Positions 35,829-44,380 of a stretch of 64,000 nt of DNA are shown here, piece after piece. The stretch lies in the NCBI RefSeq assembly GCF_017874415.1, contig NZ_JAGGLM010000017.1:1-64000 (forward strand), read 5' to 3'. Below the pieces are notes generated by a model. It did no database searches. It was not told where the DNA came from and saw only the letters and a list, made by a program, of their open reading frames with translations. Positions within the stretch are counted from its first letter, which is position 1. Each line of letters starts with the position of its first letter. A program made the translations under genes and the position numbers. Source of the DNA: Clostridium algifaecis. GTDB lineage: Bacteria > Bacillota > Clostridia > Clostridiales > Clostridiaceae.

Positions 35829-36967
35829 TATTTCCAAACTTCTTCTGCAATTTCTTTTACTAATTTAATCTTGTCCCATTGTTGCTCTTCAGTTAGAATA
35901 TTACCTTCTTCAGTAGATGAAAAACCACATTGAGGACTTAGACATAATCTATTCAGTTCTATATATTTTGTTGCCTCTTTTATTCTCTTTATTATATCTT
36001 CTTTATTTTCAAGCTTTCCTGTTTTAGAACTAATTAAACCTAATACTACAAGCTGATCTTTTACAAATCTAAGTGGAGCAAAATCTCCTGCACGATCAGT
36101 ATCATATTCTAAATAAAAAGCATCAACTTTAACCGTACCAAATAGTATTTCTCCTACAGCCTCATATCCACCTGAAGATGCCCATGATGAATGATAGTTT
36201 CCACGACAAACGTGCATTGTAATAACCATATCATCAGGATGACCTTTAATTGCTTCATTGTTTACCTTTGCGTACAACTTTGCAATTTCATTCATATCTA
36301 TATCTTCTGTCTGACGGGCTTCCCAATACTTTTTATCACAAAACATTCCCCATGTACAATCATCTAGTTGAAGACTGCGGCAGCCAGCATCATAAAAAGC
36401 CTTTATAGCTTTTCTATAGGCATTAGCTATATCAGATACAAGTTCTTCTGTATTTTTATAAATTGAATCTGTAATCTCCTTATTTTCACCTCTCTGCAGC
36501 TCTGCAAGAAACTGTGCGGGAGCAGGTATACTCTGGCGAGCAATTACATCATCACCTGCGATACTTTTTAGAAATTTATAATGTGAAATCATAGGATGAT
36601 TATTACTAAATCCTATTTTACCAGTAAGTACAGCTGTTTCTGGTCTAGTTTCCAATCCATTAAACTTATATCCCTCATCTATAACCTTTTTCTCTACACC
36701 ATCAAGCCCCCACATAAAATCAAGGTGCCACCATGAACGTCTGAATTCACCATCTGTAACAGCTTTAAGTCCAACTACTTTCTCTTTTTCAACCAACTTT
36801 ATTATTTCCTTGTTTTCTATTTCATTTAATTTTTCAGAAGAAATTTCTCCTTTTTTAAATTTAATACGTGCATCTTTTATACTTTGCGGACGTAAAAAAC
36901 TTCCCACTATATCTGCTCTAAATGGAGTTGTAGTTCTTTTATCCGTTTTTTCAAATACTATACTCAT
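35828..36967 (-). CDS. MetE C-terminal-like methyltransferase (core cobalamin-independent methionine synthase), copy 1
   Basis: A 379-aa protein matching only the zinc-containing C-terminal barrel of MetE, as in YxjG/YxjH-type proteins. Zinc ligands are His and Cys in TMHVCRGNYHSS, an acidic residue in FYLEYDTDRAG, and Cys in LSPQCGFSST. VTDGEFRRSWWHLDF and QLDDCTWG are other conserved blocks. It should move a methyl group to homocysteine or another thiol; the donor is uncertain because the N-terminal folate domain is absent. A terminator separates it from the tandem copy, and it seems to have its own promoter. Confidence 0.88.
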   Translation of the reverse strand: MSIVFEKTDKRTTTPFRADIVGSFLRPQSIKDARIKFKKGEISSEKLNEIENKEIIKLVEKEKVVGLKAVTDGEFRRSWWHLDFMWGLDGVEKKVIDEGYKFNGLETRPETAVLTGKIGFSNNHPMISHYKFLKSIAGDDVIARQSIPAPAQFLAELQRGENKEITDSIYKNTEELVSDIANAYRKAIKAFYDAGCRSLQLDDCTWGMFCDKKYWEARQTEDIDMNEIAKLYAKVNNEAIKGHPDDMVITMHVCRGNYHSSWASSGGYEAVGEILFGTVKVDAFYLEYDTDRAGDFAPLRFVKDQLVVLGLISSKTGKLENKEDIIKRIKEATKYIELNRLCLSPQCGFSSTEEGNILTEEQQWDKIKLVKEIAEEVWK

Positions 36968-36986
36968 TTCAGTCTCTCCTTCATCA

Positions 36987-37009
36987 ACTTGTTTTACTGT
37001 GAAACAAGT
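36987..37009 (-). promoter_or_regulatory. Inverted repeat before MetE-like copy 1
   Basis: ACTTGTTT (36987-36994) and AAACAAGT (37002-37009) are perfect complements around 7 nt, 20-40 nt before the start codon. On the minus strand a TATACT box lies just upstream. It could be an operator, for example of the neighbouring LysR protein. Confidence 0.4.
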
Positions 37010-37052
37010 ATAACATAGATAAATTTATATGGGTAACTCCAAAAAACTATTA

Positions 37053-37079
37053 CCTGTTATAGAAATTAACTATAACAGG
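37053..37079 (-). terminator. Terminator after MetE-like copy 2
   Basis: CCTGTTATAG (37053-37062) and CTATAACAGG (37070-37079) pair perfectly around 7 nt; on the minus strand a T-rich tract follows. It ends the lysR/MetE-like copy 2 unit. Confidence 0.75.
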
Positions 37080-37084
37080 CACTT

Positions 37085-38206
37085 TCATTTATTCCATATC
37101 TCATTAGCAGTTTCCACAATAAGTTTTATTTTATCCCACTGATCATCTTCTGTAATTATGTTTCCTTCTTCTGTAGAAGCAAATCCACACTGAGGACTTA
37201 AACAAAGCTGATTTATATCAACATATTTGCAAGCTTCAGCAATACGAGATTTAATATATCCTTTGCTCTCAAGTCCACCATGTTTTGTTGTTACAAGACC
37301 TAGTACAACAATTTGTTTATTTATAAACTTCAACGGCTCGAAATTACCCGATCTTTCATCATCATATTCTAAGAAGAATCCATCTACTTTACAATTTTTA
37401 AAAACTGTTTCAGCAATAAAATCATAACCTCCTGATGCAAACCATGAGGAATGAAAGTTTCCACGACATATATGCAGTGTAATAATCATGTCATCCGGGC
37501 AATCTGAAATACTCTCATTAATAAGTGTCAAATACTCACAAACAAGTTTATCCGGGTCAACATTTATATGTCTTATATACTGCCTATATCTTTGGCTGCA
37601 TAGCATTCCCAATGCAGTATCATCCATTTGCATATACCTGCAACCTGCTTTATAAAAAGATTTAATAGCCGATTTATAAACTTCTATAATATCTCTTATA
37701 ATTTTTTCATCATTTTTGTATACATTGTTTTGATTATGACTTTGTACAAAATAAAATAGCGCTGGAGATGGAATTGTAAATTTAGGAATACAATTACCAG
37801 AAATACTTTGTAAATACTTAAAGTGTCTTATCATTGGATGATTGCTATTAAATGCTATTCTATCTACAATACGAAAACTCTCAGCCATAATTCTTGAACC
37901 ATTGATATTTCTACCTTCATTCAATATTATCTTTTCTGTACCATCTATACCTAAAAAGAAGTCCAAATGCCACCAGGATCTTCTAAATTCTCCATCTGTA
38001 ACAGCCTTTAAACCCAACTCTCTTTCTTTTTGTACTAATTTTTTAATCTCAATATCTTCAATATGGGTTAAAGTTTCAAAACTTATATTTCCTTCTTTAA
38101 ATCTCCTGCGAGCAATTTTAATTTCTTCCGTACGAAGAAAACTCCCTACAATATCATAACGAAAAGGAGGCATATTTCTTTTTCTTCCTGTTAATTCCTT
38201 AATCAT
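37085..38206 (-). CDS. MetE C-terminal-like methyltransferase, copy 2
   Basis: A 373-aa paralogue of the next gene, similar along its whole length. It keeps the zinc set: His and Cys in TLHICRGNFHSS, FFLEYDDERSG and LSPQCGFAST. VTDGEFRRSWWHLDF is identical in both copies. The ATG at 38206 follows GGAGG by 5-6 nt, and the earlier in-frame ATG inside that site is unlikely. It starts 19 nt after a LysR gene, so it is probably made from the same transcript. Two copies suggest different methyl donors or thiol substrates. Confidence 0.87.
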   Translation of the reverse strand: MIKELTGRKRNMPPFRYDIVGSFLRTEEIKIARRRFKEGNISFETLTHIEDIEIKKLVQKERELGLKAVTDGEFRRSWWHLDFFLGIDGTEKIILNEGRNINGSRIMAESFRIVDRIAFNSNHPMIRHFKYLQSISGNCIPKFTIPSPALFYFVQSHNQNNVYKNDEKIIRDIIEVYKSAIKSFYKAGCRYMQMDDTALGMLCSQRYRQYIRHINVDPDKLVCEYLTLINESISDCPDDMIITLHICRGNFHSSWFASGGYDFIAETVFKNCKVDGFFLEYDDERSGNFEPLKFINKQIVVLGLVTTKHGGLESKGYIKSRIAEACKYVDINQLCLSPQCGFASTEEGNIITEDDQWDKIKLIVETANEIWNK

Positions 38207-38225
38207 GTTTTCCTCCATTCTATAT

Positions 38226-39161
38226 TTACAACAAATAATAACTGGAATCAAAGTAATTTGTAGATACAATATCATTTAATATATCTATAAAATCCTTGCC
38301 TATCTTATTCAATTTTATATTCTTATGTGAAATCCAACCTACTGTAAATATTTCATTGCTTTTCAATGGTATTGATTTGATTTTGCTTCCATTTAAATCA
38401 GAAACCACAACTCCAGTACCAACAGTATAACTATCTGTACCAATTATCAAATTTGAAAGAGTAGCCCTATCATTAACATAAATTATTTTGTTCATTTCAG
38501 AAAGATCTATCATCTCCTCTGAAAAATGCATTGAATTATTTTCTCCCTGATCAAATTTAACATATGTAAAAGGTGCTATATCTTTTATATCCACAAACTC
38601 TCTATCTGCAAGAGGATGTTTAGTACTAATAAAAATATATGGATTTGTATTAAATAATGGTGTAAATTTAAGATCATTGTCTTGAAATATCTTATTTAAA
38701 ACTTTTGAATTATTTTCACTTATATACAGGATACCTATATCACTGCGAAGCAATTTTACATCTTCAATAATTTCATAAGTCTTTGTTTCTCTCAAATTCA
38801 AATCATATCTTTCGGCTTTAAAATTTTTCATTAATTTTACAAAGGCATCTACTACAAATGTATAATGCTGCGTTGAAATAGAAAAATGTACAGTTTTTAT
38901 CCTCGATGATTCCTTATAATGATCTTCTAATAATTCAGCTTGTTTTATAATTTGCCTGGCATATCCCAGAAATTCAATTCCATCTGCTGAAATACTAATT
39001 CCTCTGTTATTTCTATCAAATATAATAATTCCAAGCTCCTCTTCAAGCTCTTTTATAGCATTTGAAAGACTCGGTTGAGATATAAAAAGTTTTTTTGCTG
39101 CCTCGTTCATAGAACCACAGTTTGAAACTTCAACAGCATATTTTAATTGCTGAAGAGTCAA
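38226..39161 (-). CDS. LysR-family transcriptional regulator
   Basis: A 311-aa LysR protein. The N-terminal HTH is MTLQQLKYAVEVSNCGSMNE, AAKKLFISQPSLSNAIKELE, EELGIIIFDRNNRGISIS, followed by the substrate-binding domain. I start it at TTG 39161 because GGGGTGA lies 4-7 nt upstream and this gives the usual family length and opening. The frame stays open for 64 more codons upstream to 39353, which is discussed as a finding. It is followed after 19 nt by a MetE-like gene, in the manner of MetR-like control of methionine genes. Confidence 0.88.
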   Translation of the reverse strand: MTLQQLKYAVEVSNCGSMNEAAKKLFISQPSLSNAIKELEEELGIIIFDRNNRGISISADGIEFLGYARQIIKQAELLEDHYKESSRIKTVHFSISTQHYTFVVDAFVKLMKNFKAERYDLNLRETKTYEIIEDVKLLRSDIGILYISENNSKVLNKIFQDNDLKFTPLFNTNPYIFISTKHPLADREFVDIKDIAPFTYVKFDQGENNSMHFSEEMIDLSEMNKIIYVNDRATLSNLIIGTDSYTVGTGVVVSDLNGSKIKSIPLKSNEIFTVGWISHKNIKLNKIGKDFIDILNDIVSTNYFDSSYYLL

Positions 39162-39469
39162 TATATCACCCCATTCTTCAGTATTATTTCTTGATTGCAT
39201 TGTTATATGAAAATCTTTCAATCTATCAAATTCTGGACCAGTTTTTGCATCACGCGTAGTTACTTGGATAAATGCAATTGACTCCTCTAATTTTTGTGTT
39301 TCCCATTCGTTTAATTTTATAGATAGTAGAAGCATGGTAAACACTCTTTTCATATATTATGATAAATATATTCTAATACCTAAACCTAACTTTAGGTCAA
39401 TATTTTTGATATTTGCAAACATAAAAATCCCGTAAGCTTTTTAAATAATACCAGTATCATATAAATTAT
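39162..39469 (-). other. Region between lysR and apbE
   Basis: These 308 bases hold the lysR upstream region. An open frame continuous with lysR runs from 39353 to 39162 (beginning MKRVFTMLLLSIKLNEWE); it may be an N-terminal extension, a remnant or chance. No clear terminator is seen before apbE. Confidence 0.4.
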
Positions 39470-40507
39470 TTAATTTGCAATTTTGTACTTAGTATTAGTT
39501 ACTTTAAATATTTTTTTCATTCCAGGTGTTAAGTATATCTTTTTATCAGATGTTATGCATAATGCGTCTATTCTCTTAAAAGACTTGATAAGATTTAATC
39601 CCTTATTGACTCCAAGAACAAATAAGCTATTTGACAATGCATCACCATCAATCGAATAATCAGATACAATTGTTGTTGCTATTACTCCATTATTAGCCGG
39701 ACAACCTGTTAGTGGATCAAAAATTTGCCCGTAATTTTTTCTATCTTTTACAAAGAATCTCTCGTAATCACCTGCTGAAACTACTGATTTATCTGTATTT
39801 GTTATAATGCCTATAAATTCACCATTATCACCAAGAGGATCTTGTACTCCAGTATTCCATGGTTTTCCATTAGGTTGATCACCAACGTCATATACATTGC
39901 CTCCAAGATCAATAATTGCAGATTTTATATTATATTTTTCACATATTTTTTTTAATTCATCTGCACAATATCCTTTTGCTATTCCTCCAAAATCCATTCC
40001 TTGACCTTCTCGTCTTAATTTAATAGTTGAATTCTTTTCATCAATAATAATGTCATTATAATTTATTAAACTTCTAGTTTTTTTAATTTCACTTTCTGTC
40101 GGAACTTTTTGATGGTTTGTCCCTACGCCCCATAAATCAGTAATAGGTTCCACTGTTGGATCAAAAGCACCATTAGAAAGTTTAGCATGTTCGTATGCTT
40201 TTTTTGATACATACATCACATCGCTGTTTACTTTTACTGAATTTTCACCAGAACTTTTATTGATCTGTGATATTTCACTATTAGGTAAAAATATAGACAT
40301 TTCATTTTCAATATTTGAAATTTTCTTCATTGATTCATTGATAGCCTCATTAGCATTTTTACCATAATATTTCAAACTTATTATAGTATCTAGTGCAACT
40401 GTTTCTTTCGTAACTGGTTCCTCATTTATTTTAGTAGAACAAGATGTATTAAAACCAATACAAAATACAATTATAAAAAAACAGCATATAATCTTTTTGA
40501 AATTCAT
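39470..40507 (-). CDS. apbE: FAD:protein FMN transferase, lipoprotein
   Basis: ApbE attaches FMN to threonine or serine of target flavoproteins, for example Rnf or Nqr subunits, outside the membrane. The first 25 residues are a lipoprotein signal (FFIIVFCIGFNTSC). Family blocks are DTIISLKYYG, DPTVEPITDLWGVG, GMDFGGIAKGYCADEL, and near the end SDYSIDGDALSNSLFVLG, with the magnesium-binding Asp. The 345-aa length is normal. It is a single gene with AGAGGT before the ATG. Possible targets are not in the window. Confidence 0.93.
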   Translation of the reverse strand: MNFKKIICCFFIIVFCIGFNTSCSTKINEEPVTKETVALDTIISLKYYGKNANEAINESMKKISNIENEMSIFLPNSEISQINKSSGENSVKVNSDVMYVSKKAYEHAKLSNGAFDPTVEPITDLWGVGTNHQKVPTESEIKKTRSLINYNDIIIDEKNSTIKLRREGQGMDFGGIAKGYCADELKKICEKYNIKSAIIDLGGNVYDVGDQPNGKPWNTGVQDPLGDNGEFIGIITNTDKSVVSAGDYERFFVKDRKNYGQIFDPLTGCPANNGVIATTIVSDYSIDGDALSNSLFVLGVNKGLNLIKSFKRIDALCITSDKKIYLTPGMKKIFKVTNTKYKIAN

Positions 40508-40714
40508 GATTTTACCTCTTCAACTAGTTATTTTTATAGCGATTCACTATCTTATACTGATTAACATTAATTATATGATACATCGTATTATTCAATTTTC
40601 AAAGAACATTGTTTATATTTTTACTCTTAGAAATTCTCCCATGTACTAATATCAGTCACCCAAACATAATTTGGACTTTCAACTTTAAAATGTTGATTAG
40701 TTGCTACTATATAA

Positions 40715-43399
40715 TTATTTTTTTAACACAGAAGTATTTTGGTTGCTAGTACTAATATTTAATTTATTAAAATACGCAGTGTAAATAGCTTTTGCAACTT
40801 CAGCAGAGCCTGCTCCCTGACCACCATCAAATACTACAACACATACAGCTATTTGTGGTTTATCAAGAGGTGCATATCCAACATATTCGGCATAGTCAGC
40901 TCTACCAATTTGTTCCATTTGGTCCTGACTTCCCAAGCTTGCAGTACCAGTTTTTCCTGCTGTAGGTATATGGAAATTAGCAAATGTCTGGGATGCAGTA
41001 CCTTTTTCATTAACAGCTTCCATACCAGCCTTGACAGCAGCTATATTAGAAGCCTTGACTCCAGTATTTTCTATAACACTAGGCTTTACATTCTCTATAA
41101 CTTTTCCGTTTGAATCCAATATTTTATTTACAAGATGTACTTTGTATCTTGTACCTCCATTTGCAATAGTTGCAATATAATTTGCCATCTGCAGTGGTGT
41201 AAACTGGTTAATTCCCTGTCCGATAGATGCATTCTCTATATTTGCGGGAACATTCAACTGAGCATTAGCATCAGATACTGTTATATAATAAATTGCCTGA
41301 ATTATTGAATTTAATTTGCTGTCGCTGATTTCTTTTCCATTATATGCAGGATCTTCACTTATAAGTTCTGAAAGCAGCTCTTTATATTTTGCCTTGACAA
41401 AAGCTTTATCACCACTTTTTATAGAGTCCTGTATTAAATTTTTGATATTTGTCTTTATACTCTTAACTTTACTTGAATCACTATCATTATCATATAAGTT
41501 TATCTGAGTAAATTTATGTCCATAATCATCCTGTCCGTTTTTTAGTGAAGACATAGTTTTCCAAAGATACGTGCTTGCAAATGTATTTTTGTTTGTTACA
41601 GTATTGTACACCTGACCGAATTTTTCTGGAATTTCTATACCGGTAGATGCTTTAACATTTCCACTTGTAGATACTCCAAGTCCAAATTTCCATGCATATT
41701 TAGCTAAAGTATCATCTCCAAAATACTCTCTAATTCTCTTGCCAACCGTCATAAAATAAGGGTTACTGGATTTTTGTATAGCTGTAGTTAAATCAACATA
41801 ACCATTTGCACCATCCAACTTAAATGGTACAATATGTCCTCCACCTTGATCAAAAAAGCCTTCGTCATCAACACCAAAATCAGGGGTTATTGCTCCACTT
41901 TCAAGTCCTGCAATAGCTGTCATTGGTTTAAATGTTGATCCTGGTGGTATAAGTGATTGTGTTGCATAATTATAAAATGGTTTTGGATATATATCGTAAG
42001 CATCCTGTCTTATAGTTGTATTATTTTTTATACTTTTATCTATAGGGAAGAGTTTATTGAGTGCATCCTCTTCAGTTCCGCCTAATCTGCTTGCAATTCC
42101 CCTCTGTTCAATATATTGTTTCCCGAATTTTTCTAAATCAGGACTGAAATATTGATTATATAAATCTGTTGATAGTCTCCCTGGTACTGCAAAAAGATTA
42201 GGGTCATATCCCGGTCTGCTGGCTAGTGCAATTACGCCTCCTGTATTGACATCAATTACAACTGCTGCTGCCCTGGTTGCATTGGTTGTATCTGACCTTT
42301 GCTGTCCATACGGATTTGATCTAAGTTCTTGCATCCTGGTATCAAGTGCTGTCTCAGCTGCTTTCTGTACATCCTTATCTATAGTAAGCTGTACTGTCTG
42401 GCCCGGATAAGGATCTTTTTTGCCAAGCTCCTCAGTTATCTTTCCATTTTTATCAAGCTTTACTATTCTTCCACCCTTTGATCCTTTAAGTCTATCTTCA
42501 AGCGCAGCTTCAATACCAGCCTGACCTATATAGTCACTATTTGAATCATATCCTTTTTCAGTGTATTTATCATAGTCAGTACTTATTTTTGATATATATC
42601 CAATTACTGCTGATGCTAAATCATTGTTAGGATAATATCTTATTGGCTGTGTATTTACATCTACTCCCGGCAGGTCACTAAGCATCTGAGAAAATTTCAA
42701 CGCAGTTTCTTTATTCATATTGCTGGCTATAGTCACAGGATTGTAACCTGAAAAACTGTGCATCTTTATAGTATCTTTAATAATCATAAATCTTCTCTGT
42801 TCTTCAATTGTATATGCACTGCTTATTTTGTACTGCTTAAGAAGCTTATTAAAGGTATCCTGCGGTGATATCTTCATTAATTCATCATTAACCTGTTTCG
42901 TTAAGTCGTCATCTGAAATATTTTTATTACTTGCTTTTATCTTTTTTTCTATATCTGTATTAAATCCTCTGTCTCTTTTAAAATTTATCTCAAGAGTCCT
43001 TCTTGTATTTGCATCATCGCTTCTAAATTCAAATTTAAAAGGATTTATTTTAAGTTCAAAATCATCCTGCTGGGTCTCACCATTAGCATCAAGTATCTTG
43101 AACACTTTGTCCATAGTTTTGAAAAAGTATTTATCACTCTCATCTGTCTGATTGTAAACCAGAGTATAACTCTGTTTGCTTGTGGCAAGAACTGCTCCAT
43201 TTTTGTCCAATATATTTCCTCTCGGCGCCGGATCTGATATTTCCTTAATAGATTTATTGTTTGCTTGCTCCTTGTAGTCATCACCTTTTACAATCTGCAA
43301 CAAAAAAAGCTGTACTCCAATACAACCAAAAATAATAGCCATGATTACAATAAGAGCAGTATATCTAGACATTCTTTTTTTCCCTTTTTTTAATCTCAC
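40715..43399 (-). CDS. mrdA: Class B penicillin-binding protein (PBP2/MrdA type) with a large insert
   Basis: Peptidoglycan transpeptidase anchored by one N-terminal segment (TALIVIMAIIFGCIGVQLFL). The dimerisation domain follows (PAPRGNILDKNG). The catalytic motifs are S487-T-F-K (PPGSTFKPM), S543-S-N and K816-T-G (AGKTGTAS). The distance between SxN and KTG is about 120 residues longer than usual, from an insert around TSYLWK-like sequence to LNVPANIENASIGQG, rich in Lys, Ser and Asp. The total of 894 aa exceeds the usual 600-700. It starts with GTG behind AGAGGA. It likely serves side-wall elongation, but no rodA or mreBCD is present to confirm. Confidence 0.88.
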   Translation of the reverse strand: MRLKKGKKRMSRYTALIVIMAIIFGCIGVQLFLLQIVKGDDYKEQANNKSIKEISDPAPRGNILDKNGAVLATSKQSYTLVYNQTDESDKYFFKTMDKVFKILDANGETQQDDFELKINPFKFEFRSDDANTRRTLEINFKRDRGFNTDIEKKIKASNKNISDDDLTKQVNDELMKISPQDTFNKLLKQYKISSAYTIEEQRRFMIIKDTIKMHSFSGYNPVTIASNMNKETALKFSQMLSDLPGVDVNTQPIRYYPNNDLASAVIGYISKISTDYDKYTEKGYDSNSDYIGQAGIEAALEDRLKGSKGGRIVKLDKNGKITEELGKKDPYPGQTVQLTIDKDVQKAAETALDTRMQELRSNPYGQQRSDTTNATRAAAVVIDVNTGGVIALASRPGYDPNLFAVPGRLSTDLYNQYFSPDLEKFGKQYIEQRGIASRLGGTEEDALNKLFPIDKSIKNNTTIRQDAYDIYPKPFYNYATQSLIPPGSTFKPMTAIAGLESGAITPDFGVDDEGFFDQGGGHIVPFKLDGANGYVDLTTAIQKSSNPYFMTVGKRIREYFGDDTLAKYAWKFGLGVSTSGNVKASTGIEIPEKFGQVYNTVTNKNTFASTYLWKTMSSLKNGQDDYGHKFTQINLYDNDSDSSKVKSIKTNIKNLIQDSIKSGDKAFVKAKYKELLSELISEDPAYNGKEISDSKLNSIIQAIYYITVSDANAQLNVPANIENASIGQGINQFTPLQMANYIATIANGGTRYKVHLVNKILDSNGKVIENVKPSVIENTGVKASNIAAVKAGMEAVNEKGTASQTFANFHIPTAGKTGTASLGSQDQMEQIGRADYAEYVGYAPLDKPQIAVCVVVFDGGQGAGSAEVAKAIYTAYFNKLNISTSNQNTSVLKK

Positions 43400-43620
43400 A
43401 AAATCATCATTCCTCTAAAACTTACATAATGTATTATTTATATGTAAACATTAGTATATTTGTATAGAATATACTAATATAAATAATATTATATCATATT
43501 TATTCTATAAAAAGTTAAAGAATTCCATATGTCAATATTTATCATTAAAGTTCTAAATATTATTAATATTTTTAATATAAATAGCCATTTCTAAAATCGG
43601 AATATTAAGAAAATTTTAAA

Positions 43621-44043
43621 TTATTCTAAACTTTTCATTATCTTTTGAAGTCTTTCATCTTCATCATCATCTATAGACAACCCAGCACTTTTATGGCTTG
43701 TTTGTATTTCATTAAATGTATATGCCCAATCTTGACTATAATCACTATCAGATTTATATACGATTTTACCATTACGGACACAAATTCTTGAAACAAAAGC
43801 ATGAATCATCATACAACCATAATCATCCTCTGTAATTTTTCCATCTTTAAGCAATTTCCTATCTTCTTTGATCAATTGTGAAAAGGTACTATCATGTACG
43901 TTAAATTCTTCATTGTTATCATCAGTATCTTTATCAGTAATTGCTTTATTAATATAATCATAATTATTATTTAAGTTATTTTTAATATTCTTATACGAAT
44001 ATATTAAATTTCTTCCATAAATTGAATTATTTATACTTAGCAA
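43621..44043 (-). CDS. Protein of unknown function (140 aa)
   Basis: I do not recognise a family. The N terminus is Asn- and Tyr-rich (SIYGRNLIYSYKNIKNNLNN), the middle acidic (DKDTDDNNEEFN) and a conserved-looking core reads LIKEDRKLLKDGKITEDDY, MMIHAFVSRICVRNGKIVY. There is no signal or membrane segment. It starts with TTG, and a perfect AGGAGG lies 9 nt upstream, which supports it as a real gene. It stands alone between the PBP gene and the LysM-GH18 gene on the same strand, with no link to either apparent. Confidence 0.65.
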   Translation of the reverse strand: MLSINNSIYGRNLIYSYKNIKNNLNNNYDYINKAITDKDTDDNNEEFNVHDSTFSQLIKEDRKLLKDGKITEDDYGCMMIHAFVSRICVRNGKIVYKSDSDYSQDWAYTFNEIQTSHKSAGLSIDDDEDERLQKIMKSLE

Positions 44044-44380
44044 TATAAAGAACCTCCTAAAAATTTGTTTTTTACTTTTTTCATTATTAATACATCTCCT
44101 TTATAAGTATAATCGTATTATATATAGTAAAATTTACATTAATTTTCATGTCTAGCTGTCTACATACATATTAGCTAAGGTTACATTACCTTGTTTTTTA
44201 CTCTTTTTAAGAATTCTTGCTTTATCTAAAGAAACTTTTACTTCTTCAATACCAAAATGAAAGCACGCCCTCAAGCCCTTAAATAATCAATTATTATTCA
44301 TTAAGATATTTTCATACCATTTATAGACAACAAAAGCTGTCTCAAAAAATTTTAAAAATTATTTCGAGACAGCTTTAATA
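44044..44380 (-). other. Intergenic region with a possible short remnant and a terminator
   Basis: On the minus strand, 44274 to 44152 is an open frame of 40 codons (MRACFHFGIEEVKVSLDKAR at its start, from TTG) ending at TAG, without a ribosome site. It looks like the tail of a lost gene but may be chance. The remainder is AT-rich with nothing recognised apart from the hairpin at 44334-44376. Confidence 0.35.
44334..44376 (-). terminator. Terminator after the LysM-GH18 gene
   Basis: AAGCTGTCTC (44334-44343) pairs perfectly with GAGACAGCTT (44366-44375) around an AT-rich loop. Confidence 0.7.

Noticed and set aside
36968-37084. SAM riboswitch before the MetE-like gene
   Set aside because: The region is short and contains only a small inverted repeat and the terminator of the upstream gene; the S-box core is absent.
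41316-43151. Plus-strand frames inside the PBP gene
   Set aside because: They are mirror frames of the transpeptidase gene, without ribosome sites or recognisable features.
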